DNA from: Alphaproteobacteria bacterium | GTDB taxonomy: Bacteria > Pseudomonadota > Alphaproteobacteria > Reyranellales > Reyranellaceae | Direction of reading: 5' to 3' | NCBI GenBank assembly: GCA_013290035.1 | Contig: JABCYT010000019.1 | Location: forward strand, 1 to 14,566 | DNA length: 14,566 nt | Made by a program: the position numbers and the translations under genes | Notes under the pieces: generated by a model | What the model was told of the DNA's origin: nothing | The model's input: the letters and a program-made list of their open reading frames with translations, nothing else | The model's database searches: none | In this document: one piece after another, positions 1-6,094 of the stretch | Layout: each line of letters opens with the position of its first letter | Numbering within the stretch: position 1 is the stretch's first letter

Positions 1-742
1 CATGATCACCGTGGTGGCGCCGCTGCAGATCCTGGCGGGCGACCAGCATGGGCTGAACACGCTCGAGCACCAGCCGGTCAAGGTCATGGCCATGGAAGGC
101 CATTTCAAGAGCTACACCGACGGCGCCCCGCTGATCCTGTTGGGCTGGCCCGACGAGGCCAAGGCGGAGACGCTCTACGCTGTCGAGATTCCCAAGGCCT
201 CGTCGCTGATCCTGAAACATTCGCTCGACGCGCCGCTCAAGGGGCTCGATTCGGTCGACCGCAAGGAATGGCCGCCGGTGGCCATCGTGTTCTGGGCCTT
301 CCGCGTCATGGTCGGGCTGGGCATGGCGATGCTGGGGCTCGCCGCCTTCAGCCTGCTGGCGCGGGTGAGGCACCGGCTCTACGACTGGAAGCTGCTGCAT
401 CTCCTGGCCCTGGTGATGGGGCCGGCGGGCTTCGCGGCCGTGATCGCCGGCTGGGTGACGACCGAGGTCGGCCGCCAGCCCTATACGGTGCATGGCCTGC
501 TGCGCACCGCGGACTCCGCCTCGCCGCTGCAGGTGCCGGCGGTCGGTACCTCGCTGCTGGCTTTCATCGCCGTCTACTGCATCGTGTTCGGCGCCGGCAT
601 CTTCTACATCCTGCGGCTGATGAGCCACTCGCCGCAGCCGGGCGAAGAGGGACCGGAGCGCGGCCAGCCGGTGCGGGCGGCGGGCCTCACGCCCTCGCCG
701 GCGGTGCCGGACAGCCTGGCCTCGCCGGGCGGAGGGACCTGA
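1..742 (+). CDS. cydA: Cytochrome bd-type ubiquinol oxidase subunit I, C-terminal part (5' end outside window)
   Basis: This is the haem-bearing subunit of a membrane terminal oxidase that takes electrons from quinol and reduces oxygen to water. Only about the last 246 residues are present. The reading frame is open to the window edge and the protein lacks its first helices, so the ATG at position 2 is internal. Numbering from that ATG, the segment opens in the quinol-binding Q loop: GDQHGLNTLEHQP is followed by a Lys27/Glu32 pair with the same spacing as E. coli CydA Lys252/Glu257. FRVMVG holds Met103, equivalent to the haem b558 ligand Met393, and GWVTTEVGRQPYTVHGLLRT is the family signature. 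Hydrophobic helices lie around residues 92-118, 130-152 and 180-205. The last 35 residues are a polar, Pro/Gly-rich tail. The GDQHGLNTLEHQP form and the small third gene suggest the cyanide-insensitive CioA subgroup; that assignment is inference. The gene ends two bases before the next start codon. Confidence 0.95.
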   Translation, partial: MITVVAPLQILAGDQHGLNTLEHQPVKVMAMEGHFKSYTDGAPLILLGWPDEAKAETLYAVEIPKASSLILKHSLDAPLKGLDSVDRKEWPPVAIVFWAFRVMVGLGMAMLGLAAFSLLARVRHRLYDWKLLHLLALVMGPAGFAAVIAGWVTTEVGRQPYTVHGLLRTADSASPLQVPAVGTSLLAFIAVYCIVFGAGIFYILRLMSHSPQPGEEGPERGQPVRAAGLTPSPAVPDSLASPGGGT

Positions 743-744
743 CC

Positions 745-1749
745 ATGCTCGCCTTCGACCTGCCCACCATCTGGGCCTTCATCATCGCCTTCGCGATATT
801 CGCCTATGTCGTGATGGACGGTTTCGATCTCGGCATCGGCATCCTTTTCTCCTGGATTCCGGCGGGCCGCGAGCGCGACACGGCGATGAACACCATCGCC
901 CCGGTGTGGGACGGCAACGAGACCTGGCTGGTGCTGGGCGGCGGTGGCCTTCTGGCCGCCTTTCCGCTGGCCTACAGCACGATCCTGTCGGCGCTCTATG
1001 CGCCGATCGTCGCCATGCTGCTGGCGCTGATCTTCCGCGGCGTCGCCTTCGAATTCCGCTGGCGCGATCCGGGCCACCGTCCCTACTGGGACATCGCCTT
1101 CAGCATCGGCTCGATCATGGCGGCCTTCGCGCAGGGCGTCACTCTGGGCGCCCTGCTGCAGGGCATCGCGATCGAAAACCGTGCCTATGCCGGCGGCTGG
1201 TTCGACTGGCTGACGCCGTTCAGCATCCTGGTCGGCGCAAGCCTGGTGTGCGGCTATGCGCTGCTCGGCTCGACCTGGCTGATCATGAAAAGCGAGGGCA
1301 CGTTGCAGGCGCGCGCCTATCGGCTGGCCCTCGGGCTGGGCATCGCGACCATCGTCGCCATCGGCGCGGTGAGTGCGGCGACGCCGTTCCTGAGCGACGT
1401 CTACTGGCGACGCTGGTTCGCCGTCCCGCAGGTCCTGTTCACGGCGATGGTGCCGGTGCTGGTCGCCATCGCCACCCTGGCGTTCTTCACCAGCCTCAAG
1501 CGGCGTCTCACCTACACGCCGTTCCTGATGGCGCTGCTGATGTTTACGCTCAGCCTCGCCGGCCTCGGCATCAGCCTGTTCCCCTACGTGGTTCCGCCCA
1601 CGATCACGATCTGGGACGCCGCCGCGCCGCCTGCGAGCCTGAAATTCATGTTGCCGGGGGCGCTGGTCATGGTGCCGATCATCCTGGCCTACACTGGCTA
1701 TTCCTACTGGGTGTTCCGCGGCAAGACCGGGCCCGAGGGCTATCACTGA
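745..1749 (+). CDS. cydB: Cytochrome bd-type ubiquinol oxidase subunit II
   Basis: This is the second integral-membrane subunit of the bd oxidase, which stabilises the haem-containing subunit I. It has 334 residues, the usual length for the CioB/CydB family. The start at 745 is set by GGAGG at 731-735 and by the typical N-terminus MLAFDLPTIWAF; the longer open frame from 268 runs antiparallel in meaning to subunit I and is not coding. Family motifs in order are VMDGFDLGIG (residues 23-32), APVWDGNETWLVLGGG (52-67), FRGVAFEFR (97-105) and AQGVTLGALLQGI (129-141), followed by repeated hydrophobic helices to the C-terminus. It sits two bases after subunit I and its TGA overlaps the ATG of the next small gene, so the three are translated as one operon. 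Confidence 0.97.
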   Translation: MLAFDLPTIWAFIIAFAIFAYVVMDGFDLGIGILFSWIPAGRERDTAMNTIAPVWDGNETWLVLGGGGLLAAFPLAYSTILSALYAPIVAMLLALIFRGVAFEFRWRDPGHRPYWDIAFSIGSIMAAFAQGVTLGALLQGIAIENRAYAGGWFDWLTPFSILVGASLVCGYALLGSTWLIMKSEGTLQARAYRLALGLGIATIVAIGAVSAATPFLSDVYWRRWFAVPQVLFTAMVPVLVAIATLAFFTSLKRRLTYTPFLMALLMFTLSLAGLGISLFPYVVPPTITIWDAAAPPASLKFMLPGALVMVPIILAYTGYSYWVFRGKTGPEGYH

Positions 1750-1850
1750 TGCCGGCACCGCGGCAGTGGCTGTGGTTCGTGGGCCTGTGGTTGGCCGGCG
1801 TCGGCGTCACCGCGGCCGTGGGCTACGCGATCAAGCTCTGGCTGAAATAA
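1749..1850 (+). CDS. DUF2474-like small membrane subunit of the bd oxidase (33 residues)
   Basis: A 33-residue peptide begins at the ATG that overlaps the cydB stop codon (ATGA, 1749-1752) and ends at TAA 1848-1850. It has a short basic start (MPAPRQ), one hydrophobic helix of roughly residues 7-31 rich in Trp and Gly, and a Lys-Leu-Trp-Leu-Lys end. Small single-helix proteins of this size (DUF2474 in CioAB operons, CydX in E. coli-type operons) are known partners of bd oxidases that help assembly or stability. The overlap with cydB and the terminator just downstream show that it is the last gene of the operon. The assignment to DUF2474 rather than CydX comes from position and general look, since a single helix gives little to compare. 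The gene is short enough to be missed by automatic calling. Confidence 0.8.
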   Translation: MPAPRQWLWFVGLWLAGVGVTAAVGYAIKLWLK

Positions 1851-1868
1851 TAACTAGAGTTGCGGGGG

Positions 1869-1925
1869 CGCGCCACTGCGCGCGGAGTAAACTCCGCGCT
1901 GAAGTGGCGCGTCTTTATCTTTTCT
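1869..1925 (+). terminator. Intrinsic terminator of the bd oxidase operon
   Basis: CGCGCCACT (1869-1877) pairs with AGTGGCGCG (1903-1911), and inside it GCGCGGAG (1880-1887) pairs with CTCCGCGC (1892-1899) around a TAAA loop, with a small internal bulge between the two stems. The right arm is followed directly by the T-rich tract TCTTTATCTTTTCT (1912-1925). This 17-bp composite GC-rich hairpin plus T tract starts 18 bases after the stop of the small subunit. The minus-strand side has no T tract, so it should act only on the plus strand, although the minus-strand gene ending at 1950 reads towards it. Confidence 0.88.
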
Positions 1926-1949
1926 GCCCGGTCGCGTCAGAACGCGCTA

Positions 1950-3227
1950 CTAGAAGAAGACAAACGACCGGACCACGACGTTCTTGCGGCAGCGGGCGTC
2001 GGCGGGCGCGGTCGGGTCGGTGCAGGCGGTGTGGAAGGACCAGCGCGAGACCGAGCCGTCGGTGACGGAGTCGTAGCACTTCAGCATCGAGACCTCCGTC
2101 GGCGTCTGCCGGGGGAACCAGTACCACTCGTGGTCGGGACGGTAGGTGAAGCGGGTGGTCTCGCCGACGCGGTCGTCGTAGATCCGGTAGTTGGTGATGT
2201 ACGGCTGGTCGGCGAAGGAGGGCCAGGCGCAGAGCACGAAGGGGAACTGCTCGACCGTCTCCATCGGCTTGGCGAGATTGATCGACATGAAGCGCCGCGA
2301 CATCTTCGCGTCGACCTCTTGCTCCGTGTAGTGCTGAGCGCGCCCGAAGTTCCGCAGGTTCCTGGTGAGCAGCTCGCGGCAGCGCACGCGGCCGCTGTTG
2401 TCGTTCAGGTCGTTGTGCACGAGGTTGGCGTAACGCGCGTTCACGCCCGGGTTCTTGTTGTCCTGGTCTTCCGTGCGGTCGCCCGCGTAGTCCTTGTCGA
2501 AGACGTCGTGGTTGTAGACCAGGGCATCGGTCGCGCCCGGGAAGAATTTCAGCAGGAGCTTTTCGATCTCGGGATAGAACACGCGCTCCACCTCCGCCGC
2601 ATCGTAGAAGTTCGAGCACTTGGACTCGAGGTGCGCCAGCGAGACGCCGAGCCGGTCCATGCATTCGGGACTGTCGGGCGAGAGGCCCGGGTAGTACTGG
2701 CCGATGCGCCGCGCGTCGCGCATCACCTGCGGGAAATAGAGGTCCCGCCGCCGGTTGGCCTCCTCGTTCTTGCGCAGCATCGCCGCCACGTCGGCGCGCG
2801 CCGGGTCACGCCAGATGGCGTTGGACGGGACGATGGAGTAGGTCGGCCGCTCGTAGACGGTATAGGGCAGCGGCAGCACCAGGCCGCCGTCAGGCGCCTT
2901 GATGCCCTTCGCGCGGATGTAGTCCATGCAGCCGTCGAAGTCTCGGAACCCGAGGCCCCACCGGGTCTCGATCGGGCCCGGGGGCGCCTTGTCGATCATG
3001 TCGAAAACGCGCTGGCCCTCGCCCTCGGCGATCTGGGCAAGCGCGTCCTCGAGCGCCGCGGCGGTGCCCGCGTCGCCGCCCCGGTCGAACGACATGTAGG
3101 ACAGGCCGCCATTCGCCGCGATGGGCGGCGGCTGGCCTTCCGTGCGCTGGAGCGTCGGTACATAGGCAGACGAAACTCTCGCCGTGTCCGCCACAACGTT
3201 GCGCTCGGGGAGTTCGAGCTGGCTCAT
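1950..3227 (-). CDS. Putative CmcJ/NvfI-like non-haem iron oxygenase, long form
   Basis: A 425-residue soluble protein. The C-terminal half (about 230-425) has the pattern I associate with the CmcJ/NvfI (also called AsaB or GA4-desaturase-like) family: DALVYNHDVF (234-243), VHNDLNDNSGRVRCREL (270-286), RFMSINLAKPM (312-322), an HEWYWFPRQTP block (366-376), LKCYDS (382-387) and FHTACTDP (398-405), then a final strand RSFVFF. The H271-N-D273 pair and H399 are the likely iron ligands of a 2-oxoglutarate/Fe(II)-type centre. Family members act as hydroxylases, desaturases or methoxylation partners in fungal and bacterial natural-product routes. The 200-residue N-terminal part is longer than usual and I do not recognise it. 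No signal peptide or membrane helix is seen. The start at 3227 is set by GGAGGT 6 bases upstream. The substrate is unknown, and there is no biosynthetic cluster in the window. The family call comes from motif memory and should be tested by profile search. Confidence 0.65.
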   Translation of the reverse strand: MSQLELPERNVVADTARVSSAYVPTLQRTEGQPPPIAANGGLSYMSFDRGGDAGTAAALEDALAQIAEGEGQRVFDMIDKAPPGPIETRWGLGFRDFDGCMDYIRAKGIKAPDGGLVLPLPYTVYERPTYSIVPSNAIWRDPARADVAAMLRKNEEANRRRDLYFPQVMRDARRIGQYYPGLSPDSPECMDRLGVSLAHLESKCSNFYDAAEVERVFYPEIEKLLLKFFPGATDALVYNHDVFDKDYAGDRTEDQDNKNPGVNARYANLVHNDLNDNSGRVRCRELLTRNLRNFGRAQHYTEQEVDAKMSRRFMSINLAKPMETVEQFPFVLCAWPSFADQPYITNYRIYDDRVGETTRFTYRPDHEWYWFPRQTPTEVSMLKCYDSVTDGSVSRWSFHTACTDPTAPADARCRKNVVVRSFVFF

Positions 3228-3275
3228 GGCACACCTCCGGTTGGTTCGACGTTACGGTGGCACACGGACCCTGCG

Positions 3276-3320
3276 TTTTCCAGATCATGAATCTTTTCCG
3301 GATCATTAATCCAGGTCATG
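3276..3320. repeat. Iterated operator-like repeat upstream of the oxygenase gene
   Basis: Two head-to-tail 18-bp units, TTTTCCAGATCATGAATC (3276-3293) and TTTTCCGGATCATTAATC (3294-3311), match at 16 of 18 positions. A third, shorter match to their core (TCCAGGTCATG, 3310-3320) follows. The shared core is TCCRGRTCATK. The cluster ends 49 bases before the oxygenase start codon on the minus strand, in the place where a promoter and operator would be. No transcription factor gene is adjacent, so the binding protein cannot be named. Confidence 0.55.
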
Positions 3321-3381
3321 CGAACAGGTGCGGCGCCTGCCGCAAGCAGTCAACGAAACACGCTTTATTGAGCTTTTGGGC

Positions 3382-3735
3382 CTAGGTCGTCCGTCGCGTC
3401 GGCCGGCAGTTGAAGGCCAGCGGCCGGCCGCCGCTGCCATATTCGCGCAGGGTGGCGAGGTCGTCGCTGCCGGTCCATTCGTTGGCCCGGTCCATGTAGC
3501 GAAAGCCCGTATTGGTCGGCTGGTATTCCATGCGCCAGGTCTTGCCGTCGAGCGTCACCGAGGCGCGGTTCTTGGCGTAGACCACGGAGACTTCCTTGCG
3601 GCCGTCGCAGAGATAGGCGATGCCCGACGGGGTCGGGTCGTCGGGCGCGGGCCGCAGGATCAGGTTGGTCACCGGCGGCTGCTCTTGCACGCAGCCGCCC
3701 AGCAGGATCATCGCCGCAATCGACAGGCGCTTCAT
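3382..3735 (-). CDS. MliC-like (C-type lysozyme inhibitor fold) outer-membrane lipoprotein
   Basis: A 117-residue lipoprotein. The start at 3735 is chosen over the longer frame because GGAGGAAAG lies just upstream and the N-terminus MKRLSIAAMILLGGC is a compact lipoprotein signal with lipobox LGGC and acylation site Cys15. After a Pro-rich linker, residues 40-110 hold one domain: YLCDGRKEVSVVY (41-53), a mid-strand around TLDGKTW, an EWTG/ATLREYG segment and a final AFNC. Cys43 and Cys110 would be disulphide-bonded. The YxCDG...V.Y opening and the closing FxC resemble MliC/PliC periplasmic inhibitors of C-type lysozyme, which protect peptidoglycan. The match is to the fold pattern only, so the function is inferred. 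It reads on the same strand as the downstream oxygenase with a 154-base gap and diverges from the hydrolase at 3816. Confidence 0.75.
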   Translation of the reverse strand: MKRLSIAAMILLGGCVQEQPPVTNLILRPAPDDPTPSGIAYLCDGRKEVSVVYAKNRASVTLDGKTWRMEYQPTNTGFRYMDRANEWTGSDDLATLREYGSGGRPLAFNCRPTRRTT

Positions 3736-3815
3736 CGTGCGCTTTCCTCCGCAGGGCATTATACCCGTCGTGCCTGGGGGTACGAAGCGTCGTCGAACAC
3801 CGACGGAAGGATGGC

Positions 3816-4610
3816 ATGTCGCATCTCAAGCTGCGCGATGGCGCAGAGCTCTACTACGAAACGCATGGCAGCGGGCCGCCGCTGTTCCTGGTGCCCGGGC
3901 TGGGCGGCGATGGCCGCTTCTGGGGCGACCATGTCGCGGCACTCGCCAAACAATTCACCGTGGTCGTGCACGATCACCGCGGCACGGCGCGCAGCACCCT
4001 GTCGAAGATCGCCTACTCGGTCGAGCAGATGGCCGACGACGCGCTGCAGTTGATCGACGCGTTGGGCTACGCGCGCGTCCATTGGTGCGGCCATTCGACC
4101 GGCGGCGCCATGGGCCAGGTGCTGGCGATCGAGCATCCCGAGCGCATCGACCGGCTGGTGCTGAGCTCGACCTGGGCCCGGACCGACAGCTTCTTCCGTC
4201 GCCTGTTCGAGGTGCGCGCGCTGATGCTGAAGGAGCTGGGGCCGGCGGCCTATCTCAAGGCGAGCGCGCTCGCGCTCAACATGCCGTCCTGGGTGCGCGA
4301 CCATGACGCCGACCTGTCGGCTGCCGAGGCCAGGGCGCACGAGACCATTCCAGTGCCCGAGATCGTGCTCTCGCGCATCGCGGCCATCGTCGCCCACGAT
4401 CGGCGGGATCAGCTGCAGCGGGTGCGTGCGCCCACGCTCGCGATCTGCGCCCGCGACGACATGGTGACGCCGCTCTACTTTACGGAGGAGCTGTGCCGGC
4501 TGATCCCCGACGCGCGGGCCCATGTGCTGCCCGACGGCGGCCATTTTTATCCGAACCTGCATGGCAGCGAGTTTCGGCGCGTGGTGATGTCATTCTTGCT
4601 GAAGTCCTAG
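3816..4610 (+). CDS. Alpha/beta hydrolase (RutD / enol-lactonase-like)
   Basis: A 264-residue cytoplasmic alpha/beta-hydrolase. The oxyanion loop VPGLGGDGRFW is at residues 26-36, the DHRGTARS turn at 53-60, and the nucleophile elbow GHSTGG places Ser94. The acid is Asp214 or Asp215 in ICARDDMVTP, and His243 in DGGHFYPN completes the triad. The cap between about 120 and 185 is helical. Overall length and motif spacing resemble RutD (aminoacrylate/carbamate hydrolase of pyrimidine breakdown) and 3-oxoadipate enol-lactonases. No rut or pca neighbours are present, so the substrate is not assigned. GGAAGGA precedes the chosen ATG by 5 bases; an out-of-frame ATG at 3811 is ignored. It converges with the GNAT gene, with five bases between the two stop codons and a 6-bp stem (AGAATC/GATTCT, 4609-4626) spanning the junction. 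Confidence 0.9.
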   Translation: MSHLKLRDGAELYYETHGSGPPLFLVPGLGGDGRFWGDHVAALAKQFTVVVHDHRGTARSTLSKIAYSVEQMADDALQLIDALGYARVHWCGHSTGGAMGQVLAIEHPERIDRLVLSSTWARTDSFFRRLFEVRALMLKELGPAAYLKASALALNMPSWVRDHDADLSAAEARAHETIPVPEIVLSRIAAIVAHDRRDQLQRVRAPTLAICARDDMVTPLYFTEELCRLIPDARAHVLPDGGHFYPNLHGSEFRRVVMSFLLKS

Positions 4611-4615
4611 AATCG

Positions 4616-5038
4616 TCAGAGATTCTTCATCATGTAATAGCGCGTGAGGCCGGGCGGTTCGCAATCGATCGTCGCCACGACAGTGTAGCCCTGCTTTTGA
4701 TAGAAGCCCGGCGCCTCGATGCTGAGCGTCGTCAGAGCGATGCGGGTGCAACCGCGCCGCCTACCCTCTTCCTCGGCCATCGCCAGTACTCGACTTCCGA
4801 TCCGTGCACCGCGCAGGTTCTCGGGCAGAAAAAACCACGCGACATAGACCAGACCGAATTCCGAGCGGCCGTGAAGCCCGCCAACGACCTTGCCGGTCTG
4901 CGGATCACGGACAAAAACTGCGAGCGGCCTGAAATCGTAGTATCCGGCCCGATCGCTGTAGTAGGCGCGCAGGCCGTCACTGACGACCTCAGCGTCGGCG
5001 GGATCAAAATCTTCCGCTACGGTGAAATTTGGGATCAT
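4616..5038 (-). CDS. GNAT-family N-acetyltransferase
   Basis: A 140-residue single-domain acetyltransferase that would transfer acetyl from acetyl-CoA to an amine. The core strand GLVYVAWFFL (62-71) leads into the CoA-pyrophosphate loop ENLRGARIGSRVL (73-85), matching the R/Q-x-x-G-x-G/A motif A. Motif B is seen as EAPGFYQKQGYTVV (108-121), with the typical FYxxxGY. The N-terminal region (SDGLRAYYSDRAGYYDFRPLAVFVRD) is of the short GNAT type. The substrate cannot be deduced. AGAGAGA lies about 5 bases before the ATG. GC content and codon choice are visibly lower than in the flanking hydrolase and bd oxidase genes, in common with the next genes to 7207, which suggests acquisition as a block. 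Confidence 0.9.
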   Translation of the reverse strand: MIPNFTVAEDFDPADAEVVSDGLRAYYSDRAGYYDFRPLAVFVRDPQTGKVVGGLHGRSEFGLVYVAWFFLPENLRGARIGSRVLAMAEEEGRRRGCTRIALTTLSIEAPGFYQKQGYTVVATIDCEPPGLTRYYMMKNL

Positions 5039-5290
5039 CTATGTCTCTCTGCTGTGCGTCAGAAGCGAGTGAGAGCCATCAATATCAGACATCGCCGCCA
5101 GTTTGGGAGCCATGCGAACGTTCAAGTCGTCTCCAAAAATGATGATCGCTTTGCCAAACTCCGCGAACGTATCGGTCCATCCCTCCCAGGCGTGAAGGCT
5201 CGATGAGGTGCCATGGATGAGGACAAGCGGATGCCGATCGCCGTTCGGCCCTTCGCCGGGTGAAATCCGAGACGTTGGGCAGCCGTGGCG
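5039..5290 (-). pseudogene. Remnant of an alpha/beta hydrolase (N-terminal segment only)
   Basis: The minus-strand frame contains EGPNGDRHPLVLIHGTSSSLHAW followed by EGWTD, a clear alpha/beta-hydrolase opening with the oxyanion HG turn and the SSLHxW helix start. Nothing that follows resembles the rest of such an enzyme. There is no GxSxG elbow, and after FAEFGKAIIIFGDDLN the protein ends within about 30 residues at the TAG 5041-5039. The residues before the motif are not a plausible N-terminus and overlap the upstream region of the LysE gene on the other strand. I read it as a truncated, decayed gene, possibly cut when the neighbouring genes arrived. The alternative is a short expressed orphan of 91 residues starting at 5314, for which I see no ribosome binding site of note. 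Confidence 0.55.
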
Positions 5291-5359
5291 GGTGCGTCTA
5301 TGATACGACTGCACGGTCTGGCTCGGATGCGGGTAGCCACAGATGATCGGCGGAGCGTC

Positions 5360-5995
5360 ATGACAGAAACAACCGTCTTGGCATTTGCAGTGGTCGCCTT
5401 CATCGGCATCGCGACGCCGGGGCCTACTGTCCTGTTGGCTCTCTCGAACGGATCGAGGTTTGGGGTTCGTCGGGCCGTCGCCGGGATGTGCGGAGCGGTG
5501 CTGTCCGACTTCGTGCTCATTGGCGCAGCGGCACTCGGACTGGGCGCGCTGCTTGCGGCGTCGGAATCCTGGTTCACGGCTGTGAAGTGGATCGGCGTCG
5601 CCTACCTTGCGTGGCTTGGGGTAGGTCTCTTGCGCTCACGCGGCTCGGCCACAGCAGCGTTGGATCGAGCCTCTCAGCCGGCGGATGCCGCCGTACTTGC
5701 CCTCGTCGCACGCTGCTTCTTGGTCGCCGCTACGAATCCCAAGGGCTATCTGTTCTTTTCTGCTTTCCTGCCCCAGTTCATCGACCCATCAAAACCTCAA
5801 GTCGCGCAATACGCGATTCTTGCCGTTGTGTTCGCGGCAATCGATTTCGTCGTAATGTTTTCTTACGCAGGCCTGGGTTCGCGGGCGGCCAAGTTCTTCC
5901 GTTCTGCTGCCTCGATCTGGCTTGATCGGTTATGCGGCGGCGCGCTGCTCGCGCTGGCCGGCACGATGGCCTTCTATCGACGTGTTGCCAATTGA
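5360..5995 (+). CDS. LysE/RhtB-family amino-acid exporter
   Basis: A 211-residue inner-membrane protein of the LysE/RhtB superfamily, whose members export amino acids such as lysine, threonine or homoserine lactones using the proton gradient. The start at ATG 5360 gives the standard family beginning MTETTVLAFAVVAFIGIATPGPTV and is preceded by CGGAG; the longer frame from 5285 adds an unrelated polar leader and overlaps the hydrolase remnant. The conserved ATPGPT turn is at residues 18-23, and NPKGYLFFSAFLPQFID (126-142) is the second signature. Five to six hydrophobic helices are seen, at about 5-25, 40-67, 72-92, 111-135, 150-172 and 188-206. The substrate is not predictable. It lies 99 bases before the P1 peptidase on the same strand, which fits a pair that releases and then exports amino acids. 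Confidence 0.93.
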   Translation: MTETTVLAFAVVAFIGIATPGPTVLLALSNGSRFGVRRAVAGMCGAVLSDFVLIGAAALGLGALLAASESWFTAVKWIGVAYLAWLGVGLLRSRGSATAALDRASQPADAAVLALVARCFLVAATNPKGYLFFSAFLPQFIDPSKPQVAQYAILAVVFAAIDFVVMFSYAGLGSRAAKFFRSAASIWLDRLCGGALLALAGTMAFYRRVAN

Positions 5996-6094
5996 GGCGA
6001 TAGCCGCAAGCGGCCCGTCGCGTCGTTTCGCTGCTTCGAGGGGTAATATCACAAGTCAGACGTTCTCATCCGTCATAAATCCAAGAGCGAAACA

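Noticed and set aside
2..4. ATG at position 2 as the start of subunit I
   Set aside because: The protein from here begins in the middle of the Q-loop region and lacks the N-terminal helices of CydA; the gene extends to the left of the window.
604..1758. Minus-strand open frame of 384 codons across the bd oxidase genes
   Set aside because: Its composition is Arg/Asp/His/Gln-rich with no domains, and it mirrors the real cydA/cydB coding; a shadow of GC-rich codons.
1860..3290. Plus-strand open frame of 476 codons opposite the oxygenase
   Set aside because: It runs through the terminator, has no ribosome site, and is a Val/Arg/Asp-rich shadow of the minus-strand gene, which has recognisable motifs and a good ribosome site.
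3348..3353. TTGACT on the minus strand as a -35 box for the oxygenase gene
   Set aside because: The hexamer 17 bases further on is CACCTG, which is not a plausible -10 element.
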